64,000 nt of DNA from Siphonodentalium dalli. Its lineage: Eukaryota > Mollusca > Scaphopoda > Gadilida > Siphonodentaliidae. The notes beneath the pieces were generated by a model. That model was not told the DNA's origin and did no database searches. It worked only from the letters and a program-made list of their open reading frames with translations. The position numbers and the translations under genes were made by a program. Location of the stretch: contig CP136067.1 in assembly GCA_032622095.1 (NCBI GenBank), forward strand, positions 135,287,990-135,351,989. Reading direction: 5' to 3'. How positions within the stretch are numbered: the first letter of the stretch is position 1; the number at the start of each line of letters is the position of its first letter. Positions 1 through 12,400 of this stretch are shown piece by piece.

Positions 1-2640
1 CTTGTTGAAACCGGATGGAGTATTAATTACATAGTGGAGCAGCAGAGACCAGAAAAGGGCCTTATTTTTTTTACTAGTTGAATCATGTCGCCAACCACCA
101 AGACGTATTATATATCAAATTGTTCGCACGGATATGGGGAATATGAAAACTGAGTTAGCAGAAGCCTAAATCTGTGCGAACAGAGATTTTTTGGGAAAAC
201 CACTTTTTTGTATATATATATATTTCTGGAGGACGGTGCTCGTTGTGTGTCAAATGACATCGTCACTCAGGCACCGTTCTCCAAACACCAGCTTATTTTA
301 CCAGCTTCCCGTAACATCACCATCTTCATATTTATTAACAGCTGTTTACCAAGGAGTGTGGCTCCCGTGAGTTTCGTATCGCGTTGACAGATCCCCTGCG
401 CACCAACATTGTTGACTGATATAATAAACTGGTATGTAATATTAATGTATGTACACTTGCGTCACAATAACTAGGTGCAACTGCATTCCATGTAAATACG
501 ATATGCAGTTCATTGTAAAATTTCAGATGATATGCGTGAGAGCATCAACCGTTAATATAAATCATTGTTTGGTGAATAATGTATTCTGCCAAGAGACGCC
601 AACACAACAATATGTGATATTTCGGCGTTAGTTTATTATTGAGATTGTTGTGTATATGTGGCTTTCATTTCAAGCAATGAATAAAGTCAGGGGATCAAAT
701 TTGTCTCGGGTCACCGGTGGTGTCACCATTTTGAGGTATATGGGATTGGGTGTTCCATTATGGTGTCAGTTACGCCCTGACGTGTCGTATTTGGGTGCAA
801 CACCATCTACAGATAAAACTGCGCAGTTGGTAGGATGGAGTGTTAGTGTGGGTTCGTTATGTAAAACATTTTCGGTCAGAAATCCAAAACGGCGCACATA
901 CGTCCATGGACTGATCGAATAGGCGCGATACATATCACATAATTATTTAACATTACTGAAACTACATACTAGCGGACCCACCATATAAATTCGTCGTCAT
1001 GGACATGACGAAGTTATCCTGAATGGGGGGGGGGGTGCCCATGTAAGAAAATCCGATTGCATCACACTAGTCATCAATGGATTCACAATGTTCATCCCCT
1101 CTCGGATCCCCATATTTCATAAGTAATGAAATTATATGGATATTGTTTGCACCATGCATCCCTCGTTTCTTAACTTGGACCACAATTAATCCTCATGTTT
1201 CGACTAATCAGACCAAACCATATGAACTACAATACATTTTATTCTAACACACCCCTTTGGGTCGGAATTTTCCAGTTGGGACCCTAACAAGTATTTTGAG
1301 GTTTCCCATAACAAATCAAAATGTGGACTACAGTCTATTCGAAAGTTAAAAATTAAAAATTAATATAAAATTAAAAAAATTAAAAATTAAAAACAAATTC
1401 GACAAGTTTTAACTCTGAAATTTCCTACTGAAGGCTGCTGGAGGATCGGAATTTCCTACTATTAGTATGGTTGTTTACCAAATGGGAGGGGGGTACAAAC
1501 GCCATATCGCCACATCCATGTTTGTATGTATACATATACGATCTCGATTGTAGGTGTGTGTAAAACGGCGTTAGCGAAGTAGTGTGGTCGTTGAAGCAGT
1601 GAACCTATAACAAATTCATAATAAGCTATTTTAGGGTATTTCTTTCTGGCTGAATCTGGGGAACAACATATCCAAAATCCTCTGAAATCCGCTTTGTGGA
1701 ACATTTTCTAGAGATCATTGAAAAAAATGTCCAATTTATGGCTTTTTTGTAACATGTTCCATTTCTGATGGAATAGACACTTCCATGACATTTAAATTTA
1801 AGTTATAAATATGGCAGAAACATGTAACAAAAACATATTATTATAGTTGTCATGACTGACATGTCATTCCGTGTACCATTAGATTGTCACAATCCAAAGA
1901 GTCGGACATAAGGGAGACCGGAAGTGGTACATTTTGGCCAATTTTCGCCAAATTTCACCGAATCGTTTTCATTTATAAGAAAAGTAATGTGTTAAATGGT
2001 CATTTATGCCAACACATACTATGTTAAATAAATATATGATAATTATGAGTCATGTCACGAGGATTTGGCCCTTCGTGTCCCTAAAATTCGAAAAAGATGT
2101 AATCAATTTCGAAGACAAATTATTATTTTAATGCCCAGAATATCCGGCATTGAACAGAGCAGTGTAGTGAATACGAATTAGATGTCAGAAATGAACCACT
2201 AGTGCCCATTTTAGCAGAAATGATGGTTTCTTGCACTTTCGAAAATGTGGACACAATGGTGACGAAAGCTGCCGAAAGTAGTAGAAAGTAATTGAGAAAT
2301 TGTTGCTAAAGTTCACCAAATAGTTTTCATTGGGACGCCATTTATTGGGATAAATAGCTAGTTGCACCACCATAAATGATGTCCAGTCATAATTCGATAA
2401 CTGTGAACTATATACGGTACCGATGATTTGTCCATTCGTTGTCCCAAACTGGCGGCGAAAATTGCGGTCGAAAGTAACAAAAATAAGTAGTATAATTAAT
2501 TTCTAACTAAATCTTCTCATATCGAATATAATGTACAGCCAATAGTCACGTATACCATCGACTGAGTGTCCAAAGCAACGACACTAGTATTCAAATACAT
2601 CCAATGAGTGTCCCAAATCAATGAACGGCTGTCCCAATGC
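1..2640. other. Gene-free stretch, AT-rich
   Basis: No exon or mobile-element end could be supported here. Visible structure is limited to a run of about ten G near 1025, an A/T-only tract of TTAAAAATTAAAAA-like words at about 1345-1395, and a short TATATATA stretch near 212. The 1900-2640 part has loosely similar phrases (for example CACCRAATCGTTTTCATT near 1957 and CACCAAATAGTTTTCATT near 2314), suggesting an old tandemly repeated element. Open frames at 449-631 and 650-922 have no flanking splice signals and no recognisable motif. Confidence 0.5.
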
Positions 2641-3345
2641 AATTATTTGGGTTCTAGTCCATTCCGGTACCTCAAACATTGGAGTTTACAGAACACGATA
2701 AGAAATTTCACCAAAAATTGTGATTCTAGTAATATTTTAAACAAGAAATGAGCAGATCTGTGCAATGCAAGTGAAGCATATCATTACCTGTGAATATTCC
2801 AACTCATTGGAACCAAAATTGTTACTTTGACTCAAAATGTTTGCCAAAATATGGAAAATGGTAGATATTGCCCCAGCGTGTCCTGCCTTCGCTTGCAACT
2901 TGTGGTTGGTGTATAAAATTTGCTATTGTGCCTTCTATTCGTTGAACACTAACATGATTGATGCACCATGGTTAATTGTTACTATTGTCACCACTGACAT
3001 TACAAGAAACGTTGGATTTATCTCTCACAAACTTGACATAACTATCGGAAAAAATCACTTTTCATGTTTTGGACCATTTTGTTCACGTGAAATGTAACTA
3101 TCTTTGGTATAAAAGGTGTTTATTGTTTGGACTATCTTAAATGTGTTACACTACGGTAGTTATGGAACAAATTACTCAAGATTGCTTCCACAGTGGCAAC
3201 CAAATTTATTAAAAAGTTGATTCTTTACGTATATCGCGAACATAATTATCTACGTTTTTCGAAAAAGTAGCAAATAATGACTCACTTGGTTATTGTGCAT
3301 GTTAGTTAATCAACTGACAACTATATGTTTCGATTGTTGTCATGA
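2640..3345 (+). repeat. Solo copy of the foldback-arm repeat
   Basis: This segment matches the left arm of the large foldback at about 9900-10620 in the same orientation. Shared phrases include GAATATTCCAACTCAYTGGA, GTGTCCYGC, ACCATGGTTAATTGTTACT, GTAGCAAATWRTGACTCACT and CAACTGACAACTA. The frame at 2837-3097 parallels the frame at 10032-10331 because both lie on this repeat, not because of coding selection. It shows that the arm exists as an independent dispersed repeat. Similarity fades at both borders, so the limits are approximate. Confidence 0.75.
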
Positions 3346-3439
3346 CGCCATTGTCCGAAATCCATTAATATGCACTAAAAGTGAAACGCTATGCAATCAA
3401 GCATCAACAATTCATAGGAATGTCTAGATGTGTTCCAGA

Positions 3440-6150
3440 TATTTTATGATGTGCAGACGTTGATGCACAGTGTTGATGACCGGTGATGGAAATTGCTACA
3501 AGCATTTGTGTTCAGGATTTTGCCATTTGAACGTTCAATATTGTGTCACAAATCATTGCAAACAAGTATATGAATTCAAGTATCTAATATTCCCTTCAAT
3601 TTATCAAGTAGTTTGTGCGCCTAAGCTGACAGAACGTACCCAAAACATTGCTAACATTGGAGTATATGGGTCCGGCGAGAAGGGTCAATACGACCTTAAA
3701 TGACTAAAATATAAAAATTAGTCGCACCGATTCTGATAGACGGGTACTATATGAATTCACATCTGCAATATTCCCATCAATTTGTCAAGCAGTTTGTGCG
3801 CCTGAGCAGTCGCAGCACTTTAGGTCTTGTGGGAGATCGTCTGAGTTGATATACATGCAAATAATTCACTGATTGGCTTGATGCATTGATAGTCACATTA
3901 ATGTTTGAGACAGTTGCTCGCTCTTTTTTCATACACACGATGATCCAGGCTTTAGTTAGATCAGGACAAGTTTATTTATTTAAGTTTTACATTTTTCGAA
4001 GCTTCTTTCCGAAGGGTGTCGGGAAGGAAATTTATCACCCACCGTCCCATATGGCATGCAACATGTCATAGCTTAATATCATCTCCACTGAGGCCCATGA
4101 GGTTATTAACCGTTAAAGAAGGTCTATCTCTTCCTGTAACAAGTGTTATATTGATTCCTTGGCGTAAAATAATACATGTGAATCGAAGACCCCTGCCATT
4201 AAACGCTTCTATCGATTAATATGGATTATACATGTATTTCGAATAATTTATTGCATAACATGTGCGATCGTTTATCTAATGATCAGTGGTGGTTACTTTT
4301 AACAAATACCATAAATTATATTGTGTACGTTTGTCATAACTAAACGTTAAATAGACTCAGTATCGCTATGGAATAAAACAATACAAAAACTAAAACTGGG
4401 ACATTTGACGTTTGAAACGTAGCAATGGAAGAACTCTAATATTCTGATATCGCCTGAACGGTGTATATATGTCCACCTTGATCATCGAATTAGATAAGAA
4501 AATATTCGAAATAAAAAATATGAAGTACTGACCGTGCATCTATACCCTGACAATTATTGAAAACTCTCCTTTTATAAACCCCAACCTAATGCGTAACAAT
4601 CACGAACCGTGGTGTCACTAATTTGCAGTATTATTGATTTTAATTTGCAATTAAAATGAGTTGAGCATAAATGGTGTTATGACTGAGATAAAACCATTCT
4701 ACGTATATGTAAGGTTCCTATTGGTCCATTTTTAAAAAATAAACAAGCTTCATTCCGCTCTCCGTCAAAGGAGTCCCACAATTTAACCAGCAAAATAACA
4801 GGACATTAACAGCCCCACCAGTAGTGGGTCTACCGTTCCAAAACTTAATTTGAAGTTTAAAAAATAAGGGGGGTAGCCAAACAATCCTAGTTCATAATGA
4901 ATTTAAGTATATAAATATATATAATAAATGCTTGATTCAACGTGGTCATGGGATTTTAACAGCGATAAAAATCCAGCAAACTCATTCAGGGTTCTTGCAA
5001 TTTGTTGAATGTTTCGCGCAGTCAAAATCCCATGACCACATTTAATCCGCCGCGTATTTGTTGTACATGAACACATTGGTAGTCCATCATTGTCATCAAC
5101 TTATGGTACATAATTCTGATATCGCCATTGGCATTTCAATTATAAACACCAATGTTCTAATCCAATTAGCATCACTAAATTGAAAATAACAGAATATTAA
5201 CATATTTTGATCACCTCGTTCAATTTTGCTGAAGAATTAAAATTTCACAAACTTTCACTAATTTTATACAGAAAATGGAACTTTTATTCAAAATAACATT
5301 AAAAAAATACCAACATTGGTCTTTAAAATCAGAATGATCCTTTATTCCGAAAGTAGATGTAGTCTAGAACATTCTAGGGCATGGTATAAAGTTCAATACT
5401 ATTGTTGTAGTAGATTGTCGGTTTGTATCGATAAACTTTTCATGAAATTTCAAGGAATATACACACATTTATTCTGAAATATTAGAGTCGTTTCCATGAC
5501 AACCAAATCAACGCCCAACCATATAAGCCATCCAATCGGGTAGGCCACATCAAAATATTCAAAATGACATATCACAGTCCATTTGATAGTGTGTTGTTCT
5601 CAACCAGCACTGCGATTCCAAAAATGTTCTCACTAAAAAACCCTAAAATTACCCAAAAACGGCGTTCCAACCACCACACGGACTCATATCTCCAATAGGA
5701 ACGTTCAGCTGAGTTCACATATCGTCCTTATACCATTCAACCAGAATTGACTTAAAATGAAAATGAATGTTGAAAAATGCAGCCTTCCATTATTCGATCG
5801 ATGGCATTTATTGACAATACCGTCGATATGTGACAATACTTTTGGGGGCCCGTTTCCATGACAACCGCACCACTTTCAGATCCGATAGTAGGTCATATCA
5901 ATTAGCCTACAACCTCACCTTTCCAAAGATACCAAATTTGTCCTTAAGTACGGTGGATATATTAAATCGATTTTTTTTGGGTCTCTGCCGCTCACATATT
6001 AACCCATGTGAGCAGCGAGACGGGGAGCTGCCATTCTCTGCACCCTGTTCCGCCCCTGGTCACTCAGATAATCCATGACTGCGATTGTTTCAAGTACATA
6101 TATAATTATAGCATGGGGTCTAATAATCATGCCGATATTAAAGTTCCTGT
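3440..6150. other. Gene-free stretch with a diverged direct duplication
   Basis: A phrase of about 65 bp at 3556 (TATATGAATTCAAGTATCTA, ending GTTTGTGCGCCTAAGC) recurs at about 3748 (TATATGAATTCACATCTGCA, ending GTTTGTGCGCCTGAGC), a direct duplication about 190 bp apart. The rest is AT-rich sequence in which I see no exon with both splice sites. Open frames at 3470-3703, 3886-4219 and 5830-6078 carry no motif I recognise. Confidence 0.45.
4942..5039. repeat. Small inverted-repeat element, about 98 bp
   Basis: The ends are inverted: GTGGTCATGGGATTTTAAC on the left and GTCAAAATCCCATGACCAC on the right, giving a 19-bp terminal inverted repeat around a unique core of about 60 bp. No clear target-site duplication is visible. 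It resembles a very short MITE or solo foldback. No other copy was noticed in the window. Confidence 0.55.
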
Positions 6151-6156
6151 CTCAGA

Positions 6157-6485
6157 TTAAAGTTGCATTATCCGAATTAAAGCTCCTAAATTACCATTTC
6201 TTTGGCTTCGGGGGTAAAAAATATTTGATTCCAGTCGAGGAACCCATCAAAGCTCAGAGTGATCACATATCGAAAAACGTTGTCAAACGGTCTCGGACAA
6301 AATTGCGGATGAAGATGGATAACTCTAAAATCAAGTGGTAATTCGGCCAAATTTCGTGACTGATAATACGGCCAGATTTTACAATTAATCGATTCTGATC
6401 ACTAACGCGTATTTCGAAGAAATGTTGTTGTTGTTGTTGTATCTTGATGATATTGGGACCGTCTGATCGGATTGAGTACCTTTAA
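6157..6485 (+). mobile_element. MITE family M1, internally deleted copy with TTAA flanks
   Basis: The element starts at a TTAA (6157) followed by AGTTGCATTATCCGA and ends with CGGATTGAGTACCT followed by TTAA (6482-6485). Inside are the family signature TTCTTTGGCTTCGGGGGT, a GATTCCAGTCGAGGAACCC phrase and a (GTT)n tract. Full copies at 16857 and 42754 are about 487 bp, so this 329-bp copy has lost internal sequence. TTAA duplication points to the piggyBac or Kolobok superfamilies (established for those families); the assignment of this element is inference. The frame 6075-6341 runs through it and is not a gene. Confidence 0.75.
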
Positions 6486-7700
6486 CTTATGTTCAGTCCA
6501 TCCGGTATACTTGGGTATACTAGAGAGTTAGGATTTATAGCATTCATGGAGATTATATATAGGAGTATAGATAATTAACCAACTAATGTTACACTCTCCC
6601 CCCATGTATGTCTTGTATTCAATTGATTTTAACATTTGAACGCGCAATGAAGAGATGTGCATAAATTATGAATAACAATATTTTATACCAGATGGGTTAT
6701 ATATTTGGCTAGATCATTGCATGTCATGAATCTCTACTCTGGCTACGTCCGTAGAGTTCATAATCCACCAGTTCAAATCATGGGAACTTGTTCATGTTCT
6801 GATAGGGAAGTCTATAATATATTTCTTAGGTATAATACCTGTTCCTCAGTTAATAATTATGTACCGTTATTCCACAGTAAATGTAGGTTCCATGCAGCTC
6901 AAGATTGCATACTTGAAAAATAGAATAGGTCAATTTGTTGAGCCAAGTCTGATTGGCATCCCTTACAATCGTGGAATTTCTTGCGAAAATCAATTCAATG
7001 TTTATTGAGATATCGACTCACAGACATGGCAAATAAAATCATGCAATCTTGAGTTGGTACCATATCCCCCCCCCCCCCACTGAAATATATTATTAAGGAA
7101 CAAGTACTAACAAAGAAATATATTCCCTGCGTTGTGTGTTGAATGCTATAAAGTTTCCCGTCAAAACATCAAGTAGAAATTCAAGACATGATCTAATTCT
7201 TGTCGACCCATTCCTGTATTATATAAAAGAAATATATTCAGCACATGCTTTGGAAACAGATATAATCGAACATTTTACTACCATATATGGCTTGAAATAC
7301 ATCTCAACATAATTATTTATTATTATATTATAATTATTATTACGTTCCTGTCTGAAACGCCACTTGTATCTGCAGATGAAATTTTAAAATAACCATCAAA
7401 TTATTGACAACGGGAACCATTGTTATCACAGAGACAAATAAGATCCAACAGAAACGCCGCATCGCGCATCGACAAAGATTGCGACGCGGGAAAGCTTGCG
7501 AGATCGGCAATATCCGCCGTCCGATCGCAGCGACGTCTTTCAATAGAATTGTTATAGAAGTGCAGGCGTGGTATTGGGGTCACAATTCCAACTTACAGTA
7601 TCCGTTTTATGTCTGTTTTCGTGTTTGCGTTTCAATTCTGAGGTCCGTATTATGTTCACTCCAATTTAAACTTTTTAATTCTAATATTTTAGTTCCAACA
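6486..7700. other. Gene-free stretch with a dispersed repeat at 7085-7200
   Basis: The 7085-7200 part (ACTAACAAAGAAATATATTCC, then RCATGATCTAA) resembles 35885-36045 (ATTAACAAAGAAATACATTCC, then GGCATGATCTAA), so it is a dispersed repeat. A C run lies at about 7069-7079. A relatively GC-rich patch at 7430-7560 is open on both strands (7404-7733 plus, 7340-7583 minus), but neither frame has recognisable domains or splice sites, so I do not call a gene. Confidence 0.4.
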
Positions 7701-7719
7701 TTAGACCTTTTTGTAGTAG

Positions 7720-8095
7720 ATTTAAAATATTAAAATAAAACTATTAAGTAAGAATTGAAATATAAAGTTAGAGTTACAATTAAAATATAAGAATTACAAT
7801 TTTCAGTAAGAATTAAAATATGAAGTTATAATTAAAATATCAAGTTAGAATTAAAATATAAGAAATAAAATGTTAAGTTAAAATTAAATTATTAAGTAAG
7901 AATTAAAAGATTAAGTTAGAGTTAAAATGTTAAGTTAGAATTAAAATATAAGAATTAAAATGTTAAGTTAGAATTAAAATGTTAAGTTAGAATTAAAATA
8001 TAAGAATTAAAATGTTAAGTTAGAATTAAAATGTTAAGTTAGAATTAAAAATAAGAATTAAAATGTTAAGTTAGAATTAAAATGTGAAGTTAGGA
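7720..8095 (+). repeat. A/T-rich minisatellite
   Basis: Degenerate tandem copies of TTAAGTTAGAATTAAAATAT-like units run through this stretch. The later part alternates a longer and a shorter unit (AAGAATTAAAATG inserted between GTTAGAATTAAAATG units), which gives a higher-order pattern. The array is most regular at 7930-8090 and decays towards 7720. It has no coding content. Confidence 0.85.
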
Positions 8096-8222
8096 TTGTG
8101 ACCCTAATAACCCTCCATACATCACAGCCGTATAAAGGTCTCAGTACTGTTGGCTATTTCCCAAATCCAACGCGCGAATGCACAACGGATTCAACGCATC
8201 ACAATCGTCTGAACACTCATTT

Positions 8223-8582
8223 TACGAAAGCGCATTAGGGCCATCCGAAACACCCCCAAATATACAAATATACCCAACATTACTCGTAACATGAAAGTCA
8301 TTGTATAACGACTTACAACTCGTTTTGACGACATGCAAGTCGTTATAACAAGTTGTCTGAAGTCGTTGTAACGACTTGTAGACAAATTTACAAGTCGTTA
8401 TAATGACTTGTTTTTATTTCTACAAGTCGTTATTACGACTTGTAAATTTTTCTTTAAGTCATTATAAAGACTACCGAGTTTTTGGATGTCGTTATAAACC
8501 CATGCATGTCATTATAACGAGTTGTGTATTTGTATATTTGGGGTGCGGTGGTGTTTCAGATGGCCCTAATTCGCTTTCGTAC
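8223..8582. mobile_element. MITE with internal palindromic tandem units
   Basis: The termini are inverted: ACGAAAGCGCATTAGGGCCA at 8224 and its near reverse complement TGGCCCTAATTCGCTTTCGT ending at 8580, continuing inwards with CAAATATACAAATA on the left and its complement on the right. Between the arms are several tandem units, many palindromic, built on ACAAGTCGTTATAACGACTTGT. The whole 360 bp can therefore fold on itself repeatedly. No transposase frame is present. No unambiguous target duplication is visible. Confidence 0.75.
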
Positions 8583-8589
8583 CCCATTT

Positions 8590-9440
8590 AGCCCCAGGTT
8601 ACACCTTCTTATAATATCTTTGTAACATACGGGTCGACCTATACATTGTGATAAGTTCTGGTGCAACAGAAAAAGAGTCTAACGACATGGCTATAGTGGG
8701 GGGGGGGGGGGGGACACCTTGCTATTTCCAACTGAACCCCCATTGAACCAGAACGAAATATCAAAGTCTTAGAAACCCAATTTGTACCCTTTGGTTGGAA
8801 TTTTACAGCTAGTGGTGCAACTTTCTAAATGTTAGAAATTTCCAACCGAACACCCTCTACGGTAATTTTCAACAGCCCCAACCCTTTAATGTTGGAAATT
8901 GTACAGCTGAGGGTCAATTTTGTCCAAAATATATACTGAAAATTTGGTCTAAAAAACGAATTTCAAAATTTGGTTGCAAAAATAAAACTATCCCAACGGT
9001 TTTATCTTAAAAATTCCATTCCAACTGATGCTGGCATTACATGTCAATTTACAACTATTTAAAATTGAGACACCCCCCCCCCCCCTCCCGAGGGGCTCCC
9101 ATTTCCAAAAAACACTGTCGCCATGTATGTCCCTGCTCTTGCACGATAAATATTGTTCATATTTGCTGAGCTGATCAGCCTGAGTTCTCAATTATGATCT
9201 TTATATGGCTGCATTTGTTAGAGACACGTTTCACATTTACCGTAGATTTTTTTAATTATTGCTGCTATGTCACAATTGTTACGAAAATATGCAACATCAT
9301 GATCATCATATGGACACCTGTGAATTGCATTTTCATTATATTATCAAGTTACGTGCAATGCATGGTGCACAATGAGTCAAGGGGAACTCCATGTGCGTAT
9401 GTTTGAGATTTTGTGGTGATAAAACATACCTCCCGTCATT
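8590..9440. other. Gene-free stretch with GGAAATTTCCAAC-type dispersed motifs
   Basis: A G run (about 15) at 8698-8713 is followed by recurring phrases such as GCTATTTCCAACTGAACCCC, AGAAATTTCCAACCGAACAC and ATGTTGGAAATTGTACAG. Similar phrases return at 41570-41660 and 42100-42160, so this is a degraded dispersed repeat. A C run lies at about 9070-9085. No exon could be supported. Confidence 0.45.
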
Positions 9441-9444
9441 ATAC

Positions 9445-12400
9445 ATCCGGCCGCCAGGTCACGGATGCGTGTTTTGGCGTATAAAGTTTTTTTCTCTGCG
9501 GATTTTGTAAATTCAGGTATCCGACATCAAGATTTTATCGGCTGGCCATCTGTCAGCCTTGAGCAATTTTTTGTATAGCGCCCTAAAAAGTATACCCCCC
9601 CCCCCCAATTTTTTTCACAGACGTAAAACCAGTTACTTGGAATTTATTGCAAACTCACATGACTAATCTAGTAAAATATATATATTTTCATGAAGCTAAA
9701 GTATAATGACACTATTTTGGCCCAAAATTGAAACTCACCATCCAAGATGGCCACCAAAATGGCCGCCGGAAGTTGAAAATATATCATTTTTTCACAATTA
9801 TATTCTAGATCAGTTCATGATGTTTGGAACTGGTTGAGTAATATGACTTTATTTTGTATTTTTTATATTAACTGATCATTGGAGCAATTATATATGCCAT
9901 TATTGGGGTCCTATTCGCTTGTGATCCCTCAAATATTCGATTTTACAGAAAGCGGTATAAAATTTCACAAAAAATGACAACTGGGATTCTAGTCATATTT
10001 CAACAAGACATGAACAGAAGGTTGCAATTATGTGAGGCATACCATTACCTATGAATATTCCAACTCACTGGAACTAAAATTCTTACTTTGGCTCATAATG
10101 GCTGCCAAAATGGCCGCCAAAATGTGGAAAATGGTAAATATTGCCCTAGGGTGTCCCGCAATCGCTTACAAGTTGTGGTTGATGTACAAAATTGGCTATT
10201 CTGCTTTCTATACATTGAATACTAACATGTCTGCTGCACCATGGTTAATTGTTACTGTTATCGCCACTGACATCACCAAAAATATTGGACTTTTCTCTCA
10301 AAAACTTGACATAAATATCGGCAAAAATTAACTTTTCAGGTTTGGATCATTTTTTCTAGTAATATGTAACTATCTTGAAAGGTGTTTATTGTATTGGTCT
10401 ATCTTAAATGTGTCACACTACGGTGTTTATATACCAAATTGCTCAAAATGGCTTCCAAAATGGCAATCAAATTGGTAAAAGTTATTTTTTAACATATATC
10501 ATTATAACATTATATATATATAACATTATTCTCTGCGTTATCCGAAAATGTAGCAAATTGTGACTCACTTGGTTATTATACGTGTTAGGTAATTAACTGA
10601 CAACTAAATGTTCTATTATGGTTGTCCCAGTTCCGAATGGGGCATGACAAATTCATTTTAAAGTATGTAAATTTGCGGAGAACCTCTTTTGTGATTCTGA
10701 CCATATTATTGATAGGAAATGGGCAGAACTTTGAGACAGAACTGAGATGAACCATAATATGTGTCTCTTCTGGTCCATTGTGATAAACCAATATCAACTG
10801 GATACAGGATGGTTGCCAAGATGGTAGCCAGGGAGTTACTCCATGTGAGGTGAATTAGGTATACATGGAGTTAATGTATGTCATGAATGATGTGAATATT
10901 TATACAATGAGTGACTATATGGTTATGAGTGTGTTGTCCATAGTGAGATGTATTGGTATACAGGGAGAGGTCATGGTCATGTGTGGGGTGAATCGGTATG
11001 AATGGTGTGACTGTATGGTGTATGGTTGTGTGTATCATGTACGGGTGCACATTGTGTGCCTGTATGGACATTGATGTGGTATATGGATGTAGCTACATGG
11101 TCATCTATGTATTGATTATATATATATGGAGTGACTGTAAGGTCATGGGTGGAATGTACATGTGTTTCTGTATGCTCACGAATGGGGTGTGTGGATAAAT
11201 AGTGAGTGATGTTATGGTCAGGGGTAATGTGTATGGTATACATATCCACCTCACCATTGGCCATATCACTCACTGTATCCTTATTTGTCACACCATAGCC
11301 GAATAGCCACGAAAGATATACTAATACACCCCAGCCATGTCAGTATAGTCACTCCATGTGAGCATATGCACATCATCCGTGGCCATATAGCCACTCGCTA
11401 TATACACATACACCTCGCCTATGACCATATAGCAACACGATTGTATATCCGCATAACCTACACATGACCATACCGCCACGAGTTGCCAAGCAGGAACACC
11501 AGGTATACTCACACACCTGACAATTTAGTCACTTCCTGCATATATATTCATTACATCGATGATCATACAGTCACTCCTTGTATACCTACTCATCACACCA
11601 TTGACCATACAGTCACTACCTGTATACATATTCCACACACAGTCATATAACCACTCGATATATACATATGAAGCTCACCCTAGACCATAGAGTCACTCCA
11701 GGTATACATGTGCACCTCACCACTGGCCATTCAGTCCTTCCAGATATACAAAATCCCGCACACACGACCACTCATACCATCCATACTTGCATATACACCT
11801 CACACATGACAATTCAGCAATGCAATGTATAATCATACACGCCATCCATGATCATACAGCTAATCCCTACACACCCACCAATGATAATACATCCACGATA
11901 TATATACATATACATTACTACAAGGACACTTCCTATATACCCACACGATAATGTCCACCCAGCTTACTCCAGGTATGCATATAGACTTCAATCATGACAG
12001 TACAGTCATTCCATGTATACCACACATTACCCGTAACCATAAAATCACTCACTATTTATTCACACACCCCATCCATGATCATACAGAAAACACATGTACA
12101 TCCCACCCATGACCTTACAGTCACTCCATATATACATAATCAATACATAGATGACCATTTAGCTATATCCATACACCACACCAATGTCCATACAGGCACA
12201 TCGGATGCAACCGTACGGGATAGACACAACCATACACCATACAGTGACTCCATGAATACCGATACACCCCACACCTGACCATGACCTCTCCCTGTATACC
12301 TATAAATATCACTATGGACAACACAAGCATAACCATATAGTCACTCATTGTATACATATTCACATCATTCATGACATACACTAACTCCATGTATGCCTAT

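Noticed and set aside
6705-6800. tRNA-like pair TTGGCTAGATCATT and AGTTCAAATCA
   Set aside because: The B-box-like word is acceptable, but the A-box match is poor and no cloverleaf arms could be drawn.
7404-7733. 109-codon plus-strand frame with a basic N-terminal half
   Set aside because: No motif or splice support, overlapped by two frames on the other strand, and the second half runs into AT-rich repeat.
10865-12390. His/Thr/Tyr-rich frames resembling low-complexity proteins
   Set aside because: They are translations of the central minisatellite and occur on both strands.
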